DNA of 64,000 bases from Bacteroidales bacterium (GCA_016709025.1 JADJEQ010000040.1:62001-126000), one strand, 5' to 3'. Positions 1 through 8,112 are shown, counted from the first letter of the stretch. Notes: generated from the sequence alone by a model not told the origin. A program made the numbers and translations.

Positions 1-81
1 ACAGTCTATCCCCGAGATTTCCTTTACGGAGACATTTATTTCGCTGGAAACAGGGTTTGAGAGGGAGCTGGGAATGTGAGG

Positions 82-290
82 TGAATGACGAATGACGAAT
101 GACGAATGTAGAATGTAGAATGTAGAATGTAGAATGTAGAATGTAGAATGTAGAATGAAAATTTACGGTTTACGATTGACGATTTACGAATTCAGCAGCT
201 TGCGTGCGTCTTATTTTCTTACGCGTGCAAACGGCTATTGAATGACGAATGTAGAATGTAGAATGTAGAATACAGAATAACGAATGTTAA
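82..290. repeat. Tandem 7-bp repeat tract (GAATGTA/GAATGAC)
   Basis: Two blocks (about 82-157 and 239-290) consist of near-perfect copies of GAATGAC and GAATGTA units. The sequence between them is not repetitive. No open frame with codon structure crosses the blocks. Similar short-word arrays recur in other intergenic gaps of this window, so this looks like a genome-wide simple-repeat habit and not a protein-coding stretch. Confidence 0.85.
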
Positions 291-309
291 ATATTTAAAT
301 CCTTTTCAC

Positions 310-563
310 TTATGATGCGCCGGCTGTATCATCGCCATTTTCTTCGCGCAACTTTTTGTGGACCTCTCCGGCAATTCGTTTGACAAAATCCTCCAGCGAT
401 TCACCAGTTGCTAAATCAGCGTTTTCAAGAAAGTCAGCAATATTATATAAAATAAATTTATAACTATCTAGATGCGTATCTATAAATTACTTCGTCACAT
501 TTCGGCGGTTTGCGTATTCTTGTAGCTTCTTTTCGAAACCATAACTGCCGCCGGACAGGACAA
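310..563 (-). pseudogene. Remnant of an unidentified gene with an in-frame stop
   Basis: On the minus strand one reading frame gives a protein-like segment starting IVLSGGSYGFEKK. It is interrupted by a TAA (487-489) and continues in the same frame with a 58-residue tail (FIDTHLDSYKFI through ENADLATGESLEDFVKRI) that ends at a natural stop at 310-312. The tail has normal amino-acid composition and looks like a genuine C terminus, but no start or upstream body remains; the upstream sequence is repeat. I do not recognise the family. It is best treated as a decayed gene end left beside repeat and GxxExxY material. An alternative is a sequencing error at the stop, but the 5' part is missing either way. 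Confidence 0.5.
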
Positions 564-582
564 TGGTAAAAAAAAACTTAAC

Positions 583-717
583 CGCGGAGAGCCGCAGAGA
601 AATTACTCAGAGAACCGCAGAGAAATCTTGTTTATTAATTAATTTCTGAAGAATTAAGGCATTAAGACAAAGGCTCTTTGCGGCCCTTTGCGCAATCTTT
701 GCGGTTCTCTGCGGTAG
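583..717. repeat. Inverted CGCAGAGA-type repeat block beside the GxxExxY gene
   Basis: The left half (583-632) carries repeated CCGCAGAGAAA words. The right half (about 670-717) carries the same words on the opposite strand (CTTTGCG, CTCTGCGG). The block is therefore an imperfect inverted repeat around an AT-rich centre. It lies directly 3' of the GxxExxY gene. My recollection is that such CGCAAAGA or CGCAGAGA words often accompany GxxExxY genes in other genomes; that association is not demonstrated here. Confidence 0.7.
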
Positions 718-742
718 AAAAAAAAATAAGTATAATCCAATG

Positions 743-1120
743 CTAAAGCTTGTTAACCAATCTTCTAGTTCCATCAACAACACGTAAAACATTGAAATTT
801 ATCAATAAACCCAATTTGCAACCAGATAGTTTTAAGTAAGTTAAAACTTGTGCCACATGAATATCGTTTAACGCCTCAACAGACTTTAGTTCGATGATTA
901 CTTTTCCTTCAACCAGTATATCTATCCGGTATCCAGCATCCAACTTGATGTCCTTGTATATCAATGGCAATGGTTTTTGCTTTTCAACCAGTAATCCAGC
1001 ATTTTGCAGTTCGTAAAACAAACATTCAAGGTAAGCACTTTCAAGTAAACCCGGTCCAAGTGATTTATGAACCTCAATTGCGCAACCGATAATCTTTTCT
1101 GAAATCTCATTTTCTTTCAT
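743..1120 (-). CDS. GxxExxY family protein (PDDEXK-like)
   Basis: A 125-aa protein with the signature that names the family: GLLESAY at residues 24-30 (G24, E27, Y30). The N terminus (NEISEKIIGCAIEVHKSLGPG) and the core segments IDILVEGKVIIELKSVE and LGLLINFN follow the usual family pattern. The E-x-K in IIELKS fits a PDDEXK-type nuclease fold, which is how the family is usually classed; no biochemical role is established. Length is typical (about 120-130 aa), so the gene looks intact. It sits alone among repeats, with a CGCAGAGA inverted block immediately downstream. The family is widely scattered in mobile and repeat contexts, which suggests horizontal spread. Confidence 0.93.
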   Translation of the reverse strand: MKENEISEKIIGCAIEVHKSLGPGLLESAYLECLFYELQNAGLLVEKQKPLPLIYKDIKLDAGYRIDILVEGKVIIELKSVEALNDIHVAQVLTYLKLSGCKLGLLINFNVLRVVDGTRRLVNKL

Positions 1121-1235
1121 AAATAAGTTTCTTTAGAAGGTTTGTATAGTCAAATATATGCGCGGATAATCATATAACATATTTCATGAAATTCTCCTTC
1201 AGCACACCATATCAGGCGTTTGGTAAAATCCTTAA

Positions 1236-1380
1236 GGGGGGGGGGGCCCCCCGGGGGAGAAAAACGAAAAGGAGAAAAAAAGGAAAGGGGGAGGGCAAAA
1301 AAAAAAAAAAACCCCGGGTGTTTTAAAAAAAAAAAAAATAATTTAAAAAAAAAAAGTGGGGGAAAAGGGAAGTTGTGAAA
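1236..1380. other. Homopolymer-rich low-complexity tract, probable assembly artefact
   Basis: The stretch is a chain of mononucleotide runs: long G and C runs, several runs of 10-15 A, and G/A-only patches. It is unlike anything else in the window and has no codon structure. A hydrophobic Phe/Pro-rich frame on the minus strand is simply the translation of these runs. It resembles low-quality consensus sequence at a contig junction more than biological DNA. Confidence 0.7.
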
Positions 1381-1580
1381 CCCCAATGGAATTGGGGGTA
1401 TTAAAATGGAAATACAACAGAACCCCAGAGTGGGTTCCCCGACAACAACTTACAATTGGCAACCCCTACAGGGTTGGTTTATAAAGCGATTCATTTCCCC
1501 CCGGTTTCGTTTCACAGGGGGTTTCCGAATTCTCGGAATGTACCATATTTACAGGGAACTCCTAACGGAGTTTTTCACTA
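1381..1580. repeat. Tract of short imperfect hairpins (REP-like)
   Basis: At least five short stem-loops follow one another: CCCCAAT/ATTGGGG (1381-1397), AACCC/GGGTT (1421-1436), AACCC/GGGTT (1461-1475), TTCCGA/TCGGAA (1523-1538) and AACTCC/GGAGTT (1557-1572). The stems are related in style (AACCC or ACTCC arms, 4-5 nt loops). No protein is supported: the only frame over it lacks any family resemblance. A repetitive extragenic palindrome cluster is the best description. Confidence 0.6.
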
Positions 1581-1662
1581 AGCCCTCATTAATGACAGTT
1601 TTTTCTTGTTCGTTTTCATCCGAACCAAAATTGCGTTTCCCGCAGAAAAATATTTCATTAAA

Positions 1663-1692
1663 AATCCCGGAGGCTTCAACAGCTCCGGGATT
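1663..1692 (-). terminator. Terminator hairpin for the serine hydrolase
   Basis: Ten-base arms AATCCCGGAG and CTCCGGGATT enclose a 10-nt loop. Read on the minus strand, the hairpin lies just past the stop of the serine hydrolase and is followed by a short T-rich run (ATTTTTAATG). Confidence 0.7.
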
Positions 1693-1730
1693 CCTCAATA
1701 AACAAATTTAAAACAGCAACAATCGCCGGC

Positions 1731-3377
1731 CTATTTTTTCATCGCCTTGATCTCTGCCCCGCCCTGATACAGAATCAGTGAATCCACTTTCCCATCGGCA
1801 TTGCGCTTAAATTCAATCTGAGCATCAACTATCTTCAGAAAGAACTTTACTTCCGATTCCGGAAACACCTCAAATTTCTCCTGTCCGGTGGCCTGGGTCA
1901 TCAGGTGGCCGTTTTCAAGCGTTACGAACAGGCTAAAACCCGGTTGAATCTCATATTCGCCCGGGAAAGACTGCATCTGTTCCGGTGTTAGCGTAACTTC
2001 CTTCCTGCCTTCTGGTAACTTGTCGGTTTTGGCTCCCCTGGTTTCATCAATCCTGTTTTTGAAAACAACCAATTGTTTACCATCAGAGTCTGAAAACTCA
2101 AGGGTTGAGAATGAATTCTCAAAGGCAAACTTCTTATCGGCAACCGGGATCAGCCTGAAACGGGTAGAGCCCTGGCGCTGGCTGTAAAGTACGCCATCCT
2201 CAAAAATTATACTTCGGTAAGAACCATCCTCAAACTCATAAACTCCGGCCAGTTTAGCTGCAATTTCAGGTTTAAGGGCGACACCGGCAGCAACATCCGG
2301 GAAAGGTTTTCCTATGGCGATGGCAGCAAGCTTTGTTGAAATATCAGCAGGACCAATATCGTCGCGGTTGGTAAACATGACCACGTAAATATCTTCTTTT
2401 GGCAGCCAGATGCCGTTGGTGGTATATCCAAAGATGCCGCCACCGTGTTCGATGGTGGGGGAGCCGTTGATTTCATTCAACATCCAGCCATAGCCATAAT
2501 TAAAAGGCCTATCGTCGTTGGTTTTGTATCCGGTAAATGCAAGCTGGATGCTGGCTTTTTTAACCAGCTTATTATCCTTTATTGCCAGTTGCCATTTGAG
2601 CAGATCATCCACATTCGACATGATGGAACCTGCTGCATATGGCTGGGTCAGACTCAGGTATTCGGCATTGATGAATCCATCCTGATTCTGATAGCCTGCA
2701 GCCCGGTTGGGAATGATCTTTTTATGACTGCCATAATAAGAGTTGTTCATCTGCAGCGGTTTGAAAATATTCGTTTCGAGAAACTCCTGGTAAGTCTGGC
2801 CGGAAGCTTTCTCAATAATATAACCAAGCATGAAATACGCTGAATTGTTGTAGAGATACTTTTCGCCCGGCGCGAAATCCATGGGTTGATTTTTAAACAG
2901 GTCTATCATCTCCATAGGGCTCATGTCCTTGCGCCACAATGGAACCCACTCCTGCATACTGGTGTAGCTTTTAATTCCCGAGGTATGGGTAAGCAAATGG
3001 TGAATGGTGATTTTATGTCCCTGTGTGGGATAGTCGGGAATAAATTTCGTGATATCATCATCCAACCTGAGTTTTCCCTGCTCCATCAGCATCAGAATGG
3101 AGACGGCGGTAAACTGCTTGGACATGGAGCCGATTTCGAAAACCATCTCGGGTTTCATAGGGACATTGAGTTCCATGTTGGCCATACCGAAGGCTTTGCG
3201 GTAAATTACTGTGCCGTTCTTCGCAATCAGCACCGTAGCGCCGGGTTCGCCTGGTTTGTAAACCGCTGAAACCAGCTGATCAAATTCCTCCTGCATTTTC
3301 TGAGCCATGGCGAGTTTTGCACTTCCGGTCAGCAGTATCATCAGCATCAGGACACTGATTCTTAAATACAATTTCAT
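1731..3377 (-). CDS. Serine hydrolase, beta-lactamase/PBP-like family, exported
   Basis: A 548-aa protein from the chosen ATG. The frame is open 12 codons further upstream, but the ATG at 3377 gives a clean signal peptide (MKLYLRISVLMLMILLTGSA), so I prefer it. The class-C beta-lactamase/D-Ala-D-Ala peptidase fold spans about residues 30-360. It contains the SxxK nucleophile motif SMSK (Ser84, Lys87), a YNN motif (in KYLYNNSAY) and HGG (in EHGGGIFGY), which together make an active enzyme likely. The C-terminal ~150 residues form a beta-rich domain of the kind often found in this family. The enzyme probably acts in the periplasm on peptides, esters or peptidoglycan-derived substrates, but the substrate cannot be told from sequence. 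It is a single gene flanked by repeats. Confidence 0.9.
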   Translation of the reverse strand: MKLYLRISVLMLMILLTGSAKLAMAQKMQEEFDQLVSAVYKPGEPGATVLIAKNGTVIYRKAFGMANMELNVPMKPEMVFEIGSMSKQFTAVSILMLMEQGKLRLDDDITKFIPDYPTQGHKITIHHLLTHTSGIKSYTSMQEWVPLWRKDMSPMEMIDLFKNQPMDFAPGEKYLYNNSAYFMLGYIIEKASGQTYQEFLETNIFKPLQMNNSYYGSHKKIIPNRAAGYQNQDGFINAEYLSLTQPYAAGSIMSNVDDLLKWQLAIKDNKLVKKASIQLAFTGYKTNDDRPFNYGYGWMLNEINGSPTIEHGGGIFGYTTNGIWLPKEDIYVVMFTNRDDIGPADISTKLAAIAIGKPFPDVAAGVALKPEIAAKLAGVYEFEDGSYRSIIFEDGVLYSQRQGSTRFRLIPVADKKFAFENSFSTLEFSDSDGKQLVVFKNRIDETRGAKTDKLPEGRKEVTLTPEQMQSFPGEYEIQPGFSLFVTLENGHLMTQATGQEKFEVFPESEVKFFLKIVDAQIEFKRNADGKVDSLILYQGGAEIKAMKK

Positions 3378-3474
3378 AGTGGTCGGATTTGTTTTATGGG
3401 TGTTTTGACGCAAATGGAAGGGCTAAGTTACATGAAAGAATGATAATTCAGAAAAATGAAGTGAGGTTAGAAGT

Positions 3475-3945
3475 AAGAAGGTGACTGAGGGACTGAGGGA
3501 CTTAGGGACTGAAAGATTATGAGACGAAGAAACGAAGAGACGGAGAGACGGAGAGACTGAGAGACGAAGTGACTGAGAGGGAGGAGAGACTGAGAGCGAA
3601 GTGACTGAGAGACGGAGAAAAGACGTGAAAGGGAGAGGGAGTGAGGGAGTGAAGGGGAGATTGGGAGACGAACGGACTGTGAGACTGAGAGAGGAAGAGA
3701 CGGACGGACTGAGAGACTGAGAGACTGTGAGACTGATAGACCGATAGATCGATAAACTAGGAGAAAAGGGACAGCCCTGAAAGGGCGAAACATCATAACC
3801 GTGGGCGAGCGCAGCGAATCCCACGGATACTCGCACCAAAAAGAAAATAAAGCACTGAAGAGAACGGGAGACTGAGAGACTGAGAGACGAGAGAGACGAG
3901 GTGAATGAGAAGGGTTTGGTGTTAGAGGAATAGGGAGAGAAAGAA
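3475..3945. repeat. GA-rich degenerate minisatellite (GAGACTGA words)
   Basis: About 470 bp of degenerate tandem 7-9 bp words such as GAGACTGA, GAGACGAA and GGGACTGA on the plus strand. Long stop-free frames on the minus strand (rich in Ser, Leu, Pro, Val) are by-products of the repeat and show no family features. A different, palindromic insert interrupts it at 3768-3840. Confidence 0.85.
3768..3840. repeat. REP-like palindromic insert within the minisatellite
   Basis: Two hairpins lie side by side: CAGCCC/GGGC (around 3772-3786) and CCGTGGG/CCCACGG (3799-3826), the latter enclosing a GC-rich loop. The composition is wholly unlike the surrounding GA words, so this looks like an inserted mobile palindromic element. 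Confidence 0.6.
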
Positions 3946-3957
3946 ACCCGCATCCTG

Positions 3958-4060
3958 AATATAAACCAGAAACCAGAAACCAGAAACCAGAAACCAGAAA
4001 CCAGAAACCAAACCAGTAACCAGAAATCTGAAGTCAGAGGTCAGAGGTCAGAAATCTGAT
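3958..4060. repeat. 9-bp tandem repeat AAACCAGAA plus GTCAGAG words
   Basis: Six or so head-to-tail copies of a 9-bp AAACCAGAA unit (about 3962-4024) run into shorter GAAGTCAGAG and GGTCAGA words (to about 4060). This is intergenic simple repeat with no coding potential. Confidence 0.85.
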
Positions 4061-4147
4061 GTCTGATCAAGAAGGATATGACCTAAAGTATTTTCAGATA
4101 AACCGGTTCATGGAAACCTTAAATTAAATAAAATAAGATCACCAGGA

Positions 4148-4180
4148 TTACAAAAAATGGAAAGAAAAGTGCTAAATTTG
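4148..4180 (+). promoter_or_regulatory. Bacteroidetes-type promoter (TAAATTTG -7 box)
   Basis: TAAATTTG at 4173-4180 matches the TAnnTTTG -7 consensus of the Bacteroidetes housekeeping sigma factor. The -33 region is weak (TTA about 22 bp upstream). It lies 50 bp before the T9SS protein at 4230. Confidence 0.45.
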
Positions 4181-4229
4181 TGTTACTGGAAATAAGTTAG
4201 TCAATATATAAACCCAAAAAATCCATCCA

Positions 4230-4850
4230 ATGAAGAAATTAGCTGTTTTAAGTTTTAGCCTGCTGATTGCAGTTCAGGTTATTGGTCAATTGAACCCGGT
4301 TAAGAATCTAGTCTGGATACATGAATATGAAATGCCATATAACTGCTTTAGCCTTTCCTGGAGCGAACCTGACACTTCTTTTGTTGACACATTGGTAGGA
4401 TACAACATTTATCGGGATACTTCGCTTTACAGGTTCACGACAGAAAATTATTTTTCATGCAACCCATGTATTGGTGATACCTCTTCCGGTTATTGTGATT
4501 TCATCTTTTATGATGGGGGCGGATTTGTAATGTATGTTAAAGCGGTGTACAATAGTTCAAAACAGGAATCAGGTTATACAGATAGTGCTTATTGCAATGG
4601 AATTCTAATCGGTATAAAGGAGTCAGACAAAACCGGGTTAAACATATATCCAAATCCCACATCAGGCAAAGTAAAGGTGAACCTGGATGGAGTATTGAAA
4701 ATAGAAATTTACAATGAGAAAGGAAAGTTGATAACAGAAGTTATGGGAAATTCAGAAATAGACTTAAAACCTTATCCGCAAGGCGCGTATATCATGAAAA
4801 TATACACAAACAAGGACATTTATACCGAAACGATCATCTACCGGGAATAA
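4230..4850 (+). CDS. Small secreted protein with T9SS C-terminal sorting domain
   Basis: A 206-aa protein with a signal peptide (MKKLAVLSFSLLIAVQVIGQ). A middle region of about residues 22-125 has a fibronectin-like look (SLSWSEPDTSFVDTLVGYNI, then VMYVKAVYN) and four cysteines. The C-terminal ~75 residues (from about 131) are a type A sorting domain of the type IX secretion system: NIYPNPTSGKVKVN, then KIEIYNEKGKL, then YIMKIYT. The protein should cross the inner membrane by Sec and the outer membrane by T9SS. The cargo function is unknown. It is followed after 29 bp by the phosphatase-like gene in the same direction. Confidence 0.85.
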   Translation: MKKLAVLSFSLLIAVQVIGQLNPVKNLVWIHEYEMPYNCFSLSWSEPDTSFVDTLVGYNIYRDTSLYRFTTENYFSCNPCIGDTSSGYCDFIFYDGGGFVMYVKAVYNSSKQESGYTDSAYCNGILIGIKESDKTGLNIYPNPTSGKVKVNLDGVLKIEIYNEKGKLITEVMGNSEIDLKPYPQGAYIMKIYTNKDIYTETIIYRE

Positions 4851-4879
4851 TCAAATCCGAAAATCAAAAACTCTGACTT

Positions 4880-5200
4880 ATGAACCTTCTGTTTGTATGC
4901 AGCAGGAATCAATGGCGCAGTCCGACAGCCGAATCCATTTACAGGAATTATTCGGGAATAAATGTGAAATCTGCCGGGACTGAACCCTCTGCGCGGATAA
5001 AGTTGAGTTCGAAAATGATTGAATGGGCAGATTATATCTTTGTGATGGAAAAGAAACACAAACAAAGAATCTGTCAAAATTTTCCGGATGAGATCAAAGG
5101 CAGGAACATCATCGTTCTGAATATACCTGACGAATTCAAATATATGGATCCTGACTTAATCGGGGAGATAAAATCCAGGGTTGAAGAGTACATCCAATAG
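4880..5200 (+). CDS. Low-molecular-weight protein tyrosine phosphatase-like protein
   Basis: A 106-aa protein. It opens with the P-loop of the low-molecular-weight phosphatase fold, C7-x5-R13-S (VCSRNQWRSPTAES), with catalytic Cys7 and Arg13. IIVLNIPDEFKYMDPDLI supplies an acidic segment where the general-acid Asp is expected. At 106 aa it is shorter than classic enzymes (about 150 aa) and matches the short 'phosphotyrosine protein phosphatase' group of bacteria. It lies 29 bp after the T9SS gene, so the two may be co-transcribed, although the functions look unrelated. Activity is inferred from the intact P-loop only. Confidence 0.85.
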   Translation: MNLLFVCSRNQWRSPTAESIYRNYSGINVKSAGTEPSARIKLSSKMIEWADYIFVMEKKHKQRICQNFPDEIKGRNIIVLNIPDEFKYMDPDLIGEIKSRVEEYIQ

Positions 5201-5230
5201 AAACCCCAGATGGCAAAGGCAAAACTTTCC

Positions 5231-5345
5231 CGGCGTATGGTTGTTAAAAATATGATTGTACTTTAATTGATAACACCGCCAGCCGGAAGGATGCTTAAAC
5301 CAGCTATGGCCGCCGGCATTTATCTACAATCACGGTAACCAATAT
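5231..5345 (+). repeat. Spacer repeat A (cassette-like/mobile-promoter family)
   Basis: First of six related spacers. The left part (CGTATGGTTGTT, then GATTGTACTTTAATTGA) matches copies B-E. The right part GCCGCCGGCATTTATCTACA followed by CACGGTAACC aligns with the shared right end. TACTTTAA with TTG about 17-18 bp upstream resembles a Bacteroidetes promoter. It ends just before the AraC regulator start. Confidence 0.6.
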
Positions 5346-5369
5346 TCAATATTGCCCCGACCGACACAG

Positions 5370-6134
5370 ATGAAATTTGACCGGCATCTTCCGACAGACA
5401 AATTAAAGCCCTACATAAAATACTATGTGGTTTCGGAGAACGATGTGGAAAGCGAATACAAGGTTTTCCCCTCTTCCGGATTGGTTATCGGGTTTCAATA
5501 CAAAGGACAACTCTCAGTTTTCCATGAAAATTCCGAAAGCAAACTCAGCTCAGCCGGAATAACAGGAATTTCAGATAGCTATAAAATTTTCAGAAGTTCA
5601 GCCGATATCGGAACCATATTGGTATATTTTACCGAAACCGGCTTTACACATTTTACTTCACATCCTGCAAATGAATTATTCAATTTAAGCCTTTCACTTG
5701 AGGATATTTTTGACAAAAAAAGTGTGACCGGCATAGAGGAAAAATTGTCGGTTGCAGCCACAGACGCACAACGGATTAAAATTGTTGAACAGTTTTTATT
5801 GGCACAACTCAAAGACATTCAATCTGATAAACTCATTGTTGAAGCAATAAAACTTATCTGTCGAAGTAATGGAACTATCCGCATAAAGGAGTTGAACGCC
5901 AAACTATTTATAAGTCAAAGTCCGTTTGAAAAACGCTTCAGAAAAGTTGTAGGCACAACACCTAAAAAATTTGCCTCCATTGTCCGTTTTAATGCTGTTC
6001 TACAGAATCTGAACGAAATAAAATCGCTGACTGAAATCTGTTTCGAAAACAATTTCTTCGACCAGGCCCACTTTATAAAAGATTTCAGACAGTTTACGGG
6101 TGATGCCCCGGAACATTTTAAGCGCTTCCTGTAA
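5370..6134 (+). CDS. AraC-family transcriptional regulator
   Basis: A 254-aa protein from the ATG at 5370; a TTG 18 bp upstream is the only longer option. The N-terminal ~150 residues form a sensor-like domain of the type seen before AraC DNA-binding domains (RHLPTDKLKPYIKYYVVSEN, then VFPSSGLVIGFQYKG). The C-terminal ~100 residues hold the two helix-turn-helix motifs: RIKELNAKLFISQSPFEKRF and then ICFENNFFDQAHFIKDFRQF, ending TGDAPEHFKRF. This is the classic AraC/XylS signature. The target may be the DUF1398 gene 167 bp downstream, since such pairs are common, but no operator is evident. The upstream spacer repeat probably supplies the promoter. Confidence 0.88.
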   Translation: MKFDRHLPTDKLKPYIKYYVVSENDVESEYKVFPSSGLVIGFQYKGQLSVFHENSESKLSSAGITGISDSYKIFRSSADIGTILVYFTETGFTHFTSHPANELFNLSLSLEDIFDKKSVTGIEEKLSVAATDAQRIKIVEQFLLAQLKDIQSDKLIVEAIKLICRSNGTIRIKELNAKLFISQSPFEKRFRKVVGTTPKKFASIVRFNAVLQNLNEIKSLTEICFENNFFDQAHFIKDFRQFTGDAPEHFKRFL

Positions 6135-6301
6135 ATAAACGATTTTTTACAATTACAGGAATTTTAGTTCCGGCATTTTTGCATTGTCATCAGAATGAAA
6201 AAGCCCTGAAAAAATTAATCAAACTGCTGAAATTTTGACGGGTTAAATATTCTGGTGCATTCAATTCAAGGGTTCATTCAACAATTTAAAATCAACTGAC
6301 C

Positions 6302-6694
6302 ATGTTTACAATTGACCAAATCAAAGCGGCCCACAGCAAAGTAAGATCCGGGGCCGACTTCCCTCTCTACATAAAAGAAATCAAGGCGTTAGGGGTTACC
6401 CATTATGAAGCCTATGTAACCGATGGGCATATTGACTATTTCGGGGCTGAAAAACACACAGCCAAAGTGCCGGCAAAATACGAACCGTTGCCGGTTGCTG
6501 ACTTGCCCGGTATTCAACAATTCAGGGAAGAGTTGATGGCTCACCAGCAAGGCAAAACGGATTTCCTGACTTTTATTAAGATGTGCGCCACTTATGGGGT
6601 TGAAAAATGGGCCATAAGCATGGACAAGATGACCTGCACGTATTATGACAAATCGGGAAATGAGGTATTGGTAGAAGTGATTCCACAACCATAA
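6302..6694 (+). CDS. DUF1398 family protein
   Basis: A 130-aa soluble protein without signal peptide. The pattern FTIDQIKAAHSKVRSGADFP, then YEAYVTDGHIDYFG, then a C-terminal half with GKTDFLTFIKMCATYGVEKW and MTCTYYDKSGNEV is that of the DUF1398 (YbcV-like) family, at its usual length of about 130 aa. The function is unknown. It sits directly downstream of an AraC regulator in the same orientation and has its own 167-bp upstream gap. Confidence 0.85.
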   Translation: MFTIDQIKAAHSKVRSGADFPLYIKEIKALGVTHYEAYVTDGHIDYFGAEKHTAKVPAKYEPLPVADLPGIQQFREELMAHQQGKTDFLTFIKMCATYGVEKWAISMDKMTCTYYDKSGNEVLVEVIPQP

Positions 6695-6867
6695 ATACCT
6701 GGAATTATTTAAATCATTGCTACATGGTGATACATTGAAGTGATTCAGAATGACAACACATGTGAATTATCAGAGGGGAGCTTAGTGGCAGCCGTCAATG
6801 GTTCCACACTCCCCTTTTAATTAAACCAAATAAACCATATTCTTTTTGATCGTTAGCGAAGTTCCTA

Positions 6868-6898
6868 TTTCTGAAATCGGGGAAAAGTGGTAAGTTTG
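6868..6898 (+). promoter_or_regulatory. Bacteroidetes-type promoter (TAAGTTTG)
   Basis: TAAGTTTG at 6891-6898 matches TAnnTTTG, with TTTC about 20 bp upstream. It lies 31 bp before the chosen ATG of the next gene. Confidence 0.55.
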
Positions 6899-6928
6899 TG
6901 AGGATATTTGGTAGTTAACGAACATATT

Positions 6929-7711
6929 ATGAGAACACTTTGCAACTTACTACTGCTGATTTTGATGATTAATCAAGTAAAGGCAACTAACCAGATAGAG
7001 GATGTACTTTATCATGGACAGGATACTTTATTTTTTTATGATTCTCCGCTTGAAAAGATTGATAGTATTACCACTAAGATTTTTGACTTAAAAAAGGATA
7101 TTGACTATTCTTCCGATTGTTGGCGTGGATTTCAAGCAGAGTGGAAACTGATTAATGACACTTTATATCTTTTAAATGTTTATGAGTGCAACACCTACAC
7201 AAAATTAAATTCAGTTATTGAGCAAATCACAGGACGAAAATTTAAAAATGGCTTAATAAAAGCTGATTGGGTAACGGGATACTTTTGGTCAGGTAAAGAT
7301 TTTGTTCCGGAGCAAACATTATATATCTCAATTTTTAAGCATGAATGTAACTTTGAATTTGCAAATGGATATTTAAAAAGCTCAAAACAGATTGATTATA
7401 TCCCCTGTGATTATTTAGACGAGGAAAAACTGACTGAATTTGTTATTCAACATATGGATTCAACAAAATTGCCTGACGCAGATGATTGGTCAATTCGATT
7501 ATCAGCATATCTGCAATCAGATAAAACAGGTAAAATAGTAAGAGTTAAAATTGAGAGTTCGACAGATTCGAGATTTAATGATGTTGTTAAAAATGCCTTG
7601 ATAGAATTACCTTGTAGACCAGTTTATTTTAATAGAGGTGAATTTTGGCAAGTAGGAGAAACAGTATATTTGACAATCAATGAAAAGGATTTTAAAAAAT
7701 ACGTTCGCTAA
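6929..7711 (+). CDS. Exported hypothetical protein
   Basis: A 260-aa protein. A TTG start seven codons upstream is possible, but the ATG at 6929 gives a clear signal peptide (MRTLCNLLLLILMINQVKA) and sits correctly behind the promoter. The final ~75 residues (IRLSAYLQSDKTGKIVRVKI, then NALIELPCRPVYFNRGEFWQ) recall a TonB-C-like beta-alpha-beta fold: a 'parameter of output' strand, a helix with NDVVKNAL, and a closing strand. That resemblance is weak and inferred. No family is recognised for the rest. Codon use is AT-rich relative to the housekeeping genes, as in other genes of this accessory block. Confidence 0.65.
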   Translation: MRTLCNLLLLILMINQVKATNQIEDVLYHGQDTLFFYDSPLEKIDSITTKIFDLKKDIDYSSDCWRGFQAEWKLINDTLYLLNVYECNTYTKLNSVIEQITGRKFKNGLIKADWVTGYFWSGKDFVPEQTLYISIFKHECNFEFANGYLKSSKQIDYIPCDYLDEEKLTEFVIQHMDSTKLPDADDWSIRLSAYLQSDKTGKIVRVKIESSTDSRFNDVVKNALIELPCRPVYFNRGEFWQVGETVYLTINEKDFKKYVR

Positions 7712-8112
7712 TAAGCGGTCATAAAACATTTGGGGTGAAGTAGTTATTCGAGCATCCTGCCAAATGGCCAATAACAAAAAGCCACTGCACCTTGAAGTGA
7801 ACGTTTATTCACTATAAAACAAAATTTACCCATAAGAATAATAATTGTGCCAACAATCCAGTTTCTATTAATAGGAACGGCTAATGATGGCTTTTTTTTA
7901 CAATAAACTTCAAGCACATCTAAGAGAAAGAACATAGTTTCAGAACATACTATTACAATTAAATTCAATTACCTATAAAAGACTCTTCACTTCGGATGCA
8001 TGGTTGTAAATGAAAAATTGTGCATTTATTGAAAATGATATTGACTGGATAATACGCTTCAAACTGCCTGTCTACATTTATCTCAGACATTGGCAGCAAT
8101 AAAAACAAACCT
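7712..8112. other. Intergenic gap holding spacer repeat B
   Basis: A 400-bp gap. The first part (7712-7985) is AT-rich and carries a hydrophobic 74-residue frame on the minus strand that I do not accept as a gene. The last part is spacer repeat B, listed separately. I see nothing else in it. Confidence 0.5.
7990..8100 (+). repeat. Spacer repeat B (cassette-like family)
   Basis: Matches copies A and C-E. Left part: GCATGGTTGT, then GAAAAATTGTGCATTTATTGA. Right part: TGCCTGTCTACATTTATCTC, then CATTGGCAGCAAT. The promoter-like box reads TGCATTTA. It ends 12 bp before the GTG start of the exosortase gene, so it likely drives that operon. Confidence 0.6.

Noticed and set aside
1..79. Possible 3' end of a gene entering the window
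   Set aside because: Two plus-strand frames are open from base 1 (stops near 60 and 79); neither tail is recognisable and they are too short to choose between.
3423..3953. Ser/Leu/Pro-rich frames of 109-176 codons on the minus strand
   Set aside because: They are the translation of the GA-word minisatellite; no start context, domain or signal.
3958..4060. CRISPR array (regular 9-bp repeats)
   Set aside because: Units are contiguous with no unique spacers, far too short, and no cas gene is present.
7744..7968. 74-residue hydrophobic frame on the minus strand
   Set aside because: No homology features, AT-rich gap, weak start; more likely chance than a small membrane protein.
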